Shown one piece after another: positions 7,480 to 13,738 of a stretch of 13,738 bases of DNA (position 1 is its first letter; each line of letters starts with the position of its first letter). Origin of the DNA: Anaerolineae bacterium (lineage in GTDB: Bacteria; Chloroflexota; Anaerolineae; B4-G1). The position numbers and the translations under genes are program-made. A model generated the notes under the pieces. It saw only the letters and a program-made list of their open reading frames with translations. It made no database searches and was not told the DNA's origin. Location of the stretch: NCBI GenBank assembly GCA_016783285.1, contig JADHWW010000153.1, positions 1 to 13,738 on the forward strand, given 5' to 3'.

Positions 7480-7494
7480 TGAAGGTGGTGTGCT

Positions 7495-8574
7495 ATGAAG
7501 CCCCATGTGCTGTTCATTTCCGGCCGTGAGGTGGGCTATATACGTAACCGAGTCTTGCTCGATGCTCTGAGGACACATTTCGAGGTCACCGTATTCACCT
7601 CTGATGCCCACAACACCGTGAGGCGTACTATTTCTGGGCTGGCCCGCTTCATCGCCCGCCGCCCCGATTACGACGTCTGCTTCGCTGGTTTCTATGGACA
7701 ACCCCTTGCTATTGTCCTTTCCATTCTGCAGCACAAGCCCATTGTCCTCGACGCGTATGTTTCCACCTACGATACTCTCTGCGAAGACCGTCGCCGTTTC
7801 CGCCCGCGCTCGCCCATGGGACGCTTGGCCCGCTGGCTTGACCGCCGTAGTTGCCAAGCCGCAACTCGTGTCATTACCGACACACAGGCCCATGCCCACT
7901 ACTTCAGGGAGACATTCGGCGTCCTGGAGAGCAAACTTACAGCCGTCTATGTGGGCTGCGACGAGGCGCTTTTCTACCCGCGCGACGAGATGCCTGCTGA
8001 CCAACAGCATTTCGAAGTCTTTTATTACGGTTCCTTCCTTCCGCTTCATGGTACAGAAGTTATCGTGCAAGCCGCCGCTCTGCTGCGCGACCGGCCTGAG
8101 ATTTACTTTACCCTTGGTGGGGATGGCTTGCGCCGTGCGGCTGTGCAGCGGATGATCGCCGACCTGAGTCTTACCAACATTGGCCTGGTGGGGTGGATAC
8201 CGCTGGAGCAACTCCCAAAGTATATCGCCCGCGCCTCCGTCTGCCTGGGTGGACACTTCTCCACTGTGCCGAAGGCTGCGCGAGTCATCTCCACTAAGAC
8301 CTTTCAATTCGTCGCTATGCGCAAACCTACCATTGTGGCCGACAATCCTGCCACACGGGAACTCTTTACTCCTGGCGAGCATGTCTACGCCGTTCCAATG
8401 GGCGACCCGGCGGCGCTGGCAGAAGCCATTGAGACCCTTGCCGACAATTGTTTGCTGCGCCGTCGCATTGCGCCTGGCGGCTACGAGGTTTTCCAGAAGC
8501 GACTTACCACCCGGGCCATCGCCGACCAATTGGCCTCTGTCATACAGGATGCGCTATGCGAGTCTGCCTTCTGA
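7495..8574 (+). CDS. GT4-like glycosyltransferase (GT-B fold), no EX7E motif
   Basis: The product has 359 aa, usual for a GT-B transferase. The N-terminal half starts HVLFISGREVGYIRNRVLLDAL and holds the acceptor-side Rossmann domain. The C-terminal half has FYYGSFLPLHGTEVIVQAA (~176-194), LGGDG (~207-211), LVGWIPLEQLPKYIARASV (~231-249) and KTFQFVAMRKPTIVADN (~268-284), the usual order of a GT4 donor-binding domain. The common EX7E glutamate pair is absent: the second position is Gln271 and the first is not acidic. Related transferases with a K-x-x-E-x-x-A motif keep one Glu here, so the Gln is unusual. It has no membrane segment and is probably a cytoplasmic enzyme adding a sugar to a lipid-linked glycan. 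GAAGGTGG lies about 7 bases before the ATG. The 3' end overlaps the next gene by 19 bases. Confidence 0.88.
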   Translation: MKPHVLFISGREVGYIRNRVLLDALRTHFEVTVFTSDAHNTVRRTISGLARFIARRPDYDVCFAGFYGQPLAIVLSILQHKPIVLDAYVSTYDTLCEDRRRFRPRSPMGRLARWLDRRSCQAATRVITDTQAHAHYFRETFGVLESKLTAVYVGCDEALFYPRDEMPADQQHFEVFYYGSFLPLHGTEVIVQAAALLRDRPEIYFTLGGDGLRRAAVQRMIADLSLTNIGLVGWIPLEQLPKYIARASVCLGGHFSTVPKAARVISTKTFQFVAMRKPTIVADNPATRELFTPGEHVYAVPMGDPAALAEAIETLADNCLLRRRIAPGGYEVFQKRLTTRAIADQLASVIQDALCESAF

Positions 8575-9719
8575 CTCTTGACTTTCCGCCCTTTCGGTCC
8601 TCCGGCTTGACTATCTACGCTGAAAAGGTCGCCCACGGGCTTGCTGCGCGGGGTCACGCTGTGACGGTGGTAGCATCCAGCCGCCCTGAGCGCGACAGAG
8701 TGGATATCGTGCAGCCGCTGGATAACGTCGCCGTCGTTCGTGTTTCCACCGGCCGCTTGGACTGGATAGGCTTCGGTTGGCAGGCGGCCAGATATCTGCG
8801 CTCCTGCGGTGCCGACTTCGACGTGATCCATTTCGCCGACGTCCACTTCTCCTACGCCTACCATGGCCCCTTCGTCGCTTCGGCTTTCCAATCCTTCCGC
8901 CAGCGGCTCACTAGCCACCAAGGCCGTCCCTATCACACCAACCGGCGCAACTATCTTTTCCGGCTAGTTTATTACAACGGGGCCCGATGGGCGATGGAGC
9001 AGCCAGCTGTGCAGCGGGCATGTCACATCATCATGCCCAGTATCGCTACCCAGCGGGAATTCATCGAGCACTATGGCGTTGACCGAGCGCGCACAACGCT
9101 GGTCTACCCCGGCATTGACACACGCCGCTTCAACGCGCTGCTGGCGCAAGGCGAGGCCCGCCAATGGTTGGGGCTGCCCACTGACATGCCACTCATGCTT
9201 TATATCGGCTTTTCAACGCCTCGGAAGGGAGTCGAGTATCTGGCGCAGGCGTTGACGAAAATGAAGACTCAGGCCTACCTGGTGATGATCGGCAAGTGGG
9301 AAGCGCACTATCAGGAGCAATTCTCAGACGCGCTGGGCAACGCGCGCTCGCGAGTTCATATTGCCGGGTATGTGCCCGATGTGGACCTGCTGGCCTATTT
9401 TGCCGCCGCTGACGTGTTCGTGTTGCCGACCCTGTTGGAGGGATTCGGCATCCCACTGGTGGAGGCTATGGCAGCGGGATTGCCCGTCGTCACGACCACA
9501 GGGGGCTCTGCTGGCGAGATTGTGGGCGACGCCGGGTTAGTTGTACCACCTGGTGATAGCGCCGCGCTGGCATCTGCATTAGACCGCGTGCTGACCGAAC
9601 CCGACCTGGCCCACCGGCTACACCAGGCTGGCCAGATACGCGCTCGCACTTTGTTCGACGAGCGCCGCTTTGCTGCCGAGACCGAGACGGTCTATCACCA
9701 TGTTTTGGATGCATCCTGA
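8556..9719 (+). CDS. GT4 glycosyltransferase (GT-B fold)
   Basis: The product has 387 aa from the ATG at 8556. That start is chosen because AGGA (8546-8549) lies 6 bases before it and MRVCLLTLDFPPFRSSG is the normal N-terminus of GT4 enzymes; the 36 extra in-frame codons upstream are an out-of-frame reading of the previous gene. Family marks are clear: the Gly-rich start, TLVYPGIDTRRF (~181-192), the phosphate-binding STPRKG (~220-225), GYVPDVDLLAYFAAADVFVLP, and the EX7E pair Glu295/Glu303 in EGFGIPLVEAMAAGLPVV. It probably transfers a hexose or similar sugar from a nucleotide donor with retention, in the cytoplasm or at the inner membrane face. The 19-base overlap with the preceding GT4 gene implies co-expression, and the two enzymes probably add successive sugars. 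Donor and acceptor cannot be told from sequence. Confidence 0.93.
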   Translation: MRVCLLTLDFPPFRSSGLTIYAEKVAHGLAARGHAVTVVASSRPERDRVDIVQPLDNVAVVRVSTGRLDWIGFGWQAARYLRSCGADFDVIHFADVHFSYAYHGPFVASAFQSFRQRLTSHQGRPYHTNRRNYLFRLVYYNGARWAMEQPAVQRACHIIMPSIATQREFIEHYGVDRARTTLVYPGIDTRRFNALLAQGEARQWLGLPTDMPLMLYIGFSTPRKGVEYLAQALTKMKTQAYLVMIGKWEAHYQEQFSDALGNARSRVHIAGYVPDVDLLAYFAAADVFVLPTLLEGFGIPLVEAMAAGLPVVTTTGGSAGEIVGDAGLVVPPGDSAALASALDRVLTEPDLAHRLHQAGQIRARTLFDERRFAAETETVYHHVLDAS

Positions 9720-9813
9720 TTCCATTGGCAGAGCCTGCGGGGTCAAGGAACTGTCTTGCCAATTCCCACCGCATAGGCACAGAGGTGAACTCACGGATAT
9801 TTCCAGTTGTACC

Positions 9814-9819
9814 AGGAGG
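9814..9819 (+). promoter_or_regulatory. Perfect Shine-Dalgarno that fixes a TTG start
   Basis: AGGAGG lies 7 bases upstream of TTG at 9827. The other in-frame candidates are worse: TTG at 9725 has no ribosome site, and GTG at 9785 has only AGAGG abutting it. The 34 codons upstream of 9827 also have no match to the alkaline-phosphatase fold, which begins at RLLIIALDG right after the TTG. Confidence 0.75.
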
Positions 9820-9826
9820 CCGCGCA

Positions 9827-11533
9827 TTGTGTGAATCATCCAGTAGCCGGCTCTTGATCATCGCCCTGGACGGTGCCACCTGGGACCTGCTTGACGGCTG
9901 GATCGCCGAGGGTAGGCTTCCAAACCTGGCCCGCCTGATTGCTGGCGGCATCTCGGCTCCTTTAGAAAGCACCATCCCGCCCATTACTCCTGTCGCCTGG
10001 CTCACCTTCGCTACCAGCAGGAACCCGGCGTGTCACGGCATCTTCGACTTTTTCCGCCCCATCCGTCAGCGCTACACCGATCTCATCCCCGCCACCACTG
10101 ACTCGAACCAGCACTCCACCCTCTGGGGTATCCTCAGCCAGCGCAAGCGGCACGTCGGTGTGGTCAATGTGCCAATGACATTCCCGCCGGAACCGGTCAA
10201 CGGCTTCCTCATTCCCGGCGTCCCCACTCCGGCCTGCACCGACCCGGCTTATCCGCCTGGCCTGCTTGATGAACTGCGCCAACACGGATGGGACCTCACC
10301 CGTGACGCTGCCCTCGCCCAGGGCTCTTTCGACGAAATGCTCCGTTACCTGCAAGATTTGGTCCGCACCCGCACCGAGGCCACTTGCCACCTGCTTGCTC
10401 ACCGGCCATGGGATTTTTTCATGGTTCACTTCCTGGAGACCGATCAGGTCCAGCATACCTTCTGGCGCTTCCTGGAGAAGGCGGACAACCCATTTCGAGA
10501 CGCTATATTGCGTCTTTACCAGGAGGTAGATCGGGGCATCGGGCAGATCCTGGACGCCGCTGGCAGCGTGCCGGTCGTGCTGATGTCCGACCACGGTATG
10601 GGGCCGACCCACTACCACGTCAATCTGAACAACTGGCTGGTCCAGGGGGGGTTCATGCAATGGCGACGGCGGCCTGCCACAGCGTTGCGCCGCCTGGGCT
10701 ATCGCTTGGGGCTCAATCCCACAACTCTCTATAACCTGCTGCCGCAGGAACTTATGCATCGGCTCACGTTGGGCGACTTGCGCACGGGTGTGGCTCAGAT
10801 TCCCACCGAGCATGTAGGCCATCGTAGTTCTCTCACCCAGCGGTTGGCCAGATGGCTTTCTCGGGGTCTATTTCTAACCTTCAACGACATAGACTGGTCA
10901 CGAACTGTGGCCTATTCTACTGGAACCACTGAGGCTGGGCTGATCTACCTCAACGTCAGCGGACGGGAGCCCGCAGGCACTGTCGCCTGGGGCAAGGAGT
11001 ACCAGCGCGTACGCGAACAACTCGCCGAGCGGCTGATGAACTTCGCCGACCCCTGGACCCACCGCCCGTTGGTGGAGCGCGTCTACCGGCGCGAAGAGCT
11101 CTACCATGGCCCTCATATCACCGCTGCGCCGGACATCATCGTTATCTACCGCTACGGCGAGTATGATCATAAAAAGGGGACGGTCTTCCTTTCCACCCGT
11201 CCGGTGGAGCCGGTTCGCGATGCCAACGCTACCCACCGCCTCCATGGCATCTTCGCGCTGCATGCACCCGGTGTGGCTCGCAGCGGCGAGCGGCTGGAGC
11301 CAGTTCATATCCAGGACATTGCTCCCACTGTCCTGCACCTGATGGGCGAAGCAGTCCCGCGAGAACTTGAGGGCCAGGTTTGGGAGGCCGGGCTCACCGA
11401 CGCCTACCGTGTCACTCACCCTGTGCAGATCAGCGACGAACCCCTTATTGGTCCGACAGCCGGCAAAGAGTTATCGTCGAGTGATCTGGAGGCTGTGCTG
11501 GAAAGGTTGCATGGCCTGGGCTACATCGCGTGA
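9827..11533 (+). CDS. Alkaline-phosphatase-superfamily phosphodiesterase/hydrolase
   Basis: The product has 568 aa from TTG 9827. It is a type I phosphodiesterase/nucleotide pyrophosphatase-like member of the alkaline phosphatase superfamily. The two-metal site appears complete: Asp15 (LIIALDG), probable nucleophile Thr54 (PPITPVAW) with HGIFDF just after, Asp206 and His210 (LETDQVQH), Asp255-His256 (MSDHGMG) and His473 (HRLHG). The C-terminus ends LERLHGLGYIA, a closing motif common in this group. There is no signal peptide or membrane helix, so it is probably cytoplasmic, unlike periplasmic phosphatases and lipid phosphotransferases. Members of this group often sit beside glycosyltransferases; a role in cleaving nucleotide-sugar or phospho-glycan intermediates is possible but unproved. 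It lies 107 bases after the second GT4 gene, with no clear promoter in between, so it is probably in the same transcript. Confidence 0.87.
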   Translation: MCESSSSRLLIIALDGATWDLLDGWIAEGRLPNLARLIAGGISAPLESTIPPITPVAWLTFATSRNPACHGIFDFFRPIRQRYTDLIPATTDSNQHSTLWGILSQRKRHVGVVNVPMTFPPEPVNGFLIPGVPTPACTDPAYPPGLLDELRQHGWDLTRDAALAQGSFDEMLRYLQDLVRTRTEATCHLLAHRPWDFFMVHFLETDQVQHTFWRFLEKADNPFRDAILRLYQEVDRGIGQILDAAGSVPVVLMSDHGMGPTHYHVNLNNWLVQGGFMQWRRRPATALRRLGYRLGLNPTTLYNLLPQELMHRLTLGDLRTGVAQIPTEHVGHRSSLTQRLARWLSRGLFLTFNDIDWSRTVAYSTGTTEAGLIYLNVSGREPAGTVAWGKEYQRVREQLAERLMNFADPWTHRPLVERVYRREELYHGPHITAAPDIIVIYRYGEYDHKKGTVFLSTRPVEPVRDANATHRLHGIFALHAPGVARSGERLEPVHIQDIAPTVLHLMGEAVPRELEGQVWEAGLTDAYRVTHPVQISDEPLIGPTAGKELSSSDLEAVLERLHGLGYIA

Positions 11534-11540
11534 TACGTAG

Positions 11541-11607
11541 TGCCGCCTAGCGCGGCAGGATCGGGCGCCGGTTCTCGGCCTGGGGGTAGGCCAGAAACCA
11601 AGTTTCT
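11541..11607. repeat. Three consecutive hairpins in the intergenic region
   Basis: Three perfect inverted repeats follow each other after the hydrolase stop. They are TGCCGC/GCGGCA (11541-11546 and 11552-11557, 5-base loop), GGCCT/AGGCC (11577-11581 and 11588-11592, 6-base loop) and AGAAAC/GTTTCT (11593-11598 and 11602-11607, 3-base loop). The last is followed by TT, giving TTTCTTT. They could end transcription of the upstream operon, although none has a classic long T-run, or be the remains of a small dispersed element. No protein is likely here: the open frame from 11540 has no ribosome site and no recognisable content until residue 56. Confidence 0.5.
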
Positions 11608-11642
11608 TTGCCCCCTGGTGAACGGTTACAGCCAAAAAACGC

Positions 11643-11670
11643 TTGACGGTATCCGCAGGTCAATTATAAT
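11643..11670 (+). promoter_or_regulatory. Internal promoter for the GT2/methyltransferase genes
   Basis: TTGACG (11643-11648) and a consensus TATAAT (11665-11670) are spaced 16 bases apart. The predicted transcription start is near 11677, leaving a leader of about 28 bases before the GTG at 11705. A start upstream of this box would be outside the transcript, which supports the shorter protein. Confidence 0.7.
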
Positions 11671-11704
11671 AGTGACTATCGGAACAGACTATCCAGGTGC
11701 AGAG

Positions 11705-12589
11705 GTGAGCCAACCAACGGTCTTCGTTGTCATTCTGAATTGGAAGTTGAAGGACGATACTATTGCCTGCGCCGAATCCGTGCTAGCGGGAAGTTATGCA
11801 CGACAGCGAGTGGTGGTCGTTGATAATGGATCTCGGGATGGATCAGTCTCAGCCCTCACTGACCACTTTGGGGAGGCCATTGACCTTATCGTCAATGAGG
11901 AAAACGTTGGTTTTGCAAGAGGGATCAACGTGGGAATCCGGCACGCGCTGGCCCAGGGTGCCGATTGGGTCTTGCTCTTGAATAACGACACCACAATCGC
12001 ACCAGATATGATTGAACGGCTGATGTCCGTGGCCAATCGCCAGGCCAGCGTAGGTATTCTTGCTCCTGCCATTTTCTACTATGACCAACCGGAGCGAGTT
12101 TGGCGGCTCGGTGACCGGCACCATCGCTGGCTACCAATCCCGCTGAAGATTCCAGCCAGAGATCTGAAGGCACGGGAGGTATTACCCGTTGATTATGTGA
12201 CGGGCTGCGGCATGTTGATCCGGAGGCAGGTTTTCTCCGTCATCGGCTTGTTCGATCCGCAGTACTTTATGTATTACGAGGACGCTGACTTCTGCAGGCG
12301 CGCGGCCAAAACGGGTTTTGACATCGTTTGCGTGCCCGCTGCGCGCATGTGGCACAAGGTCTCTCATAGTACCCGACGGGATGTCAGTCGTCAACGTTAC
12401 CTGAAAACCTGCTACCGGGCTCAATTCTACCGTCATCACTACTCCCTACCTGCGTGGATTTATCTGATCCTAAGCATTCTATGGATGACGTTAAAGGACC
12501 TTCTAAAGGGGGACAGGCAAGCAGCATGGGCCTGTGCCAGGGGCTTATACCATGGATGGTGGCCCAGTGCGGCTAATGAGTCCATCTAA
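11705..12589 (+). CDS. GT2 glycosyltransferase, rhamnosyltransferase-like
   Basis: The product has 294 aa from GTG 11705, the usual length for this group. The signature set is complete: FVVILNW at the N-terminus, VVVDNGSRDGS (~37-47), NEENVGFARGINVGI (~64-78), the DXD-equivalent LLNNDT (~91-96), VTGCGMLIRRQVF (~165-177), and the acidic YYEDADFC (190-197, with Glu192-Asp193), followed by a WHK motif. A hydrophobic stretch near the C-terminus (AWIYLILSILWMTL) may associate with the membrane. By family it adds rhamnose or a similar sugar to a growing glycan from an activated nucleotide sugar. An in-frame open stretch continues upstream to 11540 but lacks family sequence and starts before the promoter. 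AGG (11695-11697) lies 7 bases before the GTG. Codon use is more AT-rich than in the genes before it. The next gene follows after 10 bases. Confidence 0.9.
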   Translation: MSQPTVFVVILNWKLKDDTIACAESVLAGSYARQRVVVVDNGSRDGSVSALTDHFGEAIDLIVNEENVGFARGINVGIRHALAQGADWVLLLNNDTTIAPDMIERLMSVANRQASVGILAPAIFYYDQPERVWRLGDRHHRWLPIPLKIPARDLKAREVLPVDYVTGCGMLIRRQVFSVIGLFDPQYFMYYEDADFCRRAAKTGFDIVCVPAARMWHKVSHSTRRDVSRQRYLKTCYRAQFYRHHYSLPAWIYLILSILWMTLKDLLKGDRQAAWACARGLYHGWWPSAANESI

Positions 12590-12599
12590 TAGGTGAGTG

Positions 12600-13532
12600 A
12601 TGGAAACGGTTAATTGCGATCTGTGTGGTGCTGATGACACCGAGCTCGTGTTCGAGGAAAAGGACCTCCTGCATCGCATTGACGGGACCTTTTACCTGGT
12701 GCGGTGTCGTCAGTGCGGTTTGATGTATCTCAACCCACGGCCTACAATAGAGGAGATAGCGCGCTATTATCCCGGGGACTATCAACCCTATACGACCATC
12801 AATGGTGATGACTCTGTTATCGTTCGCCTTGATCACCGCTACGGTGCGAGCAAGCGCTGTCGAGCCGTTGTCACCCATGCAGACGTGAAAGAAGGGCGAG
12901 TGCTGGATATCGGGTGCTCAACAGGGGAGTTTCTGGACGCCATGCGTCGCAGGGGCCACTGGGAGCCCTGCGGAGTGGAGATCAATGATGAGATAGCCAA
13001 CTACGCTCGGGCGCGCCTGGGGCTGAACGTCTTCTCCGGAACCCTGACGGAGGCTCATTACCCGGATGCCTTCTTCGACGTCGTCACCTTGTGGAATGTG
13101 TTTGAGCATCTCCATCAGCCTCGGGCCACTCTCATCGAGATTGCCCGGATCACCCGGCCGGAGGGGCTGTTGGTCATCAGTCTCCCTAACCCCGATTGCA
13201 TCGAGGCCAAGGTTTTTGGGCCCTACTGGGCCGGGCTGGATGCTCCGCGCCATCTTTATATCTACTCACGCCACACCTTGGAACAGGCCTTGACCCTGAC
13301 AGGCTTTGCGATGGAAGAAGTCACATCCTTCACTGGCCGTTACCACGTTCTAGCCCTTAGTGTGGGGCACTGGTTAGACGAAAAAGTGACCAGCGAGCGG
13401 TGGCGTCATTGGCTGAAACGGACGATCATCTCACTACCGCTGCGTTTACTGGCGCTACCCTATTACACCATAGCCGACCGTTGGAACCAGAGTTCGGTTA
13501 TGACCATCTTTGCCCGGCGGCGAGAGGAATGA
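12600..13532 (+). CDS. SAM-dependent methyltransferase with N-terminal zinc-binding motif
   Basis: The product has 310 aa. The N-terminus carries a CX2C...CX2C pair, Cys6-Cys9 (CDLC) and Cys36-Cys39 (CRQC), a probable small zinc site found in many sugar- or glycan-locus methyltransferases. GLMYLNPRPTIEEIARYYP follows. The class I methyltransferase core has motif I VLDIGCSTGEF (~101-111), a motif II region GVEIN (~125-129), and FDVVTLWNVFEHLHQP (~159-174), where the H-L is the family's EHL. LPNPDC and PRHLYIYSRHTLEQ complete the Methyltransf_11/23-like pattern. It probably methylates a sugar hydroxyl or similar group, but the acceptor is unknown. ATG at 12600 is preferred over GTG 12597 because AGG (12591-12593) is then 6 bases away. 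The gap from the previous stop is 10 bases, and the next gene begins 2 bases after this stop, so they form one operon. Confidence 0.9.
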   Translation: METVNCDLCGADDTELVFEEKDLLHRIDGTFYLVRCRQCGLMYLNPRPTIEEIARYYPGDYQPYTTINGDDSVIVRLDHRYGASKRCRAVVTHADVKEGRVLDIGCSTGEFLDAMRRRGHWEPCGVEINDEIANYARARLGLNVFSGTLTEAHYPDAFFDVVTLWNVFEHLHQPRATLIEIARITRPEGLLVISLPNPDCIEAKVFGPYWAGLDAPRHLYIYSRHTLEQALTLTGFAMEEVTSFTGRYHVLALSVGHWLDEKVTSERWRHWLKRTIISLPLRLLALPYYTIADRWNQSSVMTIFARRREE

Positions 13533-13534
13533 CT

Positions 13535-13738
13535 ATGAAAGCGGTGCTTGAAATCCGTCACAAAGAAGATGCTACGACTCACTGGAGCAAGGGGGTTTAC
13601 GAGAACATATACAGCACCGAAGAGATCCGGCATCTGGACTCCTTCTACCAGTGGCTACTAGATCTGCTGGACGTTCAACCTGGTCATCGCCTGCTCGACA
13701 TCGCGTGCGGCGTTGGCTCCCTTCCCCGGCTGGCAACC
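13535..13738 (+). CDS. SAM-dependent methyltransferase, 3'-truncated by window end
   Basis: Only the first 68 codons are visible. HWSKGVYENIYSTEE and then motif I HRLLDIACGVGSLPRLA (~51-67) identify a class I SAM methyltransferase; the LLDIACGVGS glycine-rich loop binds the cofactor. Unlike its neighbour there is no N-terminal cysteine pair in what can be seen. Two starts are possible: ATG 13529 overlaps the previous stop (ATGA), and ATG 13535 lies two bases after it. AGAGGA (13523-13528) is 6 bases before the second and abuts the first, so 13535 is favoured. Two methyltransferases in a row suggest either two methyl marks on one glycan or a methyl transfer plus another C-1 reaction. Substrate and end point cannot be seen. 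Confidence 0.82.
   Translation, partial: MKAVLEIRHKEDATTHWSKGVYENIYSTEEIRHLDSFYQWLLDLLDVQPGHRLLDIACGVGSLPRLAT

Noticed and set aside
7267..8529. 420-codon open frame on the - strand
   Set aside because: It is antisense to the first GT4 gene and runs across the gap into the heparinase-like gene. No domain or motif is recognisable, whereas the + strand shows clear GT4 motifs.
8448..8555. 36-codon extension of the second GT4 gene
   Set aside because: It overlaps the previous gene in another frame, has no ribosome site and no GT4 sequence. ATG 8556 has AGGA at proper spacing.
9720..9826. Possible promoter before the hydrolase gene
   Set aside because: A TTGCCA-like -35 can be picked out, but no acceptable -10 lies at the right distance. 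The gene is more simply read as part of the upstream transcript.
9962..10822. 286-codon open frame on the - strand
   Set aside because: It is a shadow of the alkaline-phosphatase-fold gene, whose metal ligands on the + strand are unambiguous. No ribosome site or family motif was seen.
11540..11704. 55-codon extension of the rhamnosyltransferase-like gene
   Set aside because: It covers the hairpins and the promoter, starts before the predicted transcript, and lacks homology-like content.

Overview
The window is GC-rich, with short intergenic gaps, sigma-70-type promoters and ATG, GTG and TTG starts. It reads as one chromosomal segment of a bacterium. Protein style (a proline-rich L,D-transpeptidase, a membrane-anchored amidase with the SIHADSC motif) and one copy of a dispersed repeat that reads PVLSEAEG suggest an uncultured Chloroflexota (Anaerolineae-like) organism. 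This placement is inference from memory of similar proteins; no marker gene is present.

Region 1 (1-1398) is cell-wall remodelling. A 5'-truncated L,D-transpeptidase (YkuD) on the + strand runs tail-to-tail into a membrane-anchored Amidase_3 zinc amidase on the - strand. A 120-bp divergent intergenic region then carries two good back-to-back promoters, one for the amidase and one for the glycan operon to its right.

Region 2 (1525-7420) is a tightly coupled three-gene unit: a membrane-associated GT2 transferase, an 822-aa GT-C-like polytopic membrane protein with a beta-rich N-terminal domain, and an 818-aa protein that joins about seven membrane segments to a heparinase II/III-like domain. 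Stops and starts overlap (ATGA, then GTGA). Region 3 (7495-11533) holds two GT4 transferases that overlap by 19 bases and a soluble-looking alkaline-phosphatase-superfamily hydrolase whose start is best placed at a TTG behind a perfect AGGAGG. Region 4 (11534-13738) begins with an intergenic stretch of three hairpins and an internal promoter (TTGACG-N16-TATAAT), then a GT2 transferase and two consecutive SAM methyltransferases, the last cut by the window edge. Base composition becomes visibly more AT-rich from about 11600 on.

Together regions 2-4 look like a locus that builds, modifies and possibly trims a surface or lipid-linked glycan. A plausible but untested order is polyprenyl-phosphate sugar loading by the first GT2, transfer outside the membrane by the GT-C protein, processing by the heparinase-like protein, and backbone or side-chain assembly by the GT4/GT2 enzymes with methyl decoration. 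No polymerase, flippase or export protein is visible, so the pathway is incomplete here. No tRNA, rRNA, CRISPR array, transposase or phage gene was seen.
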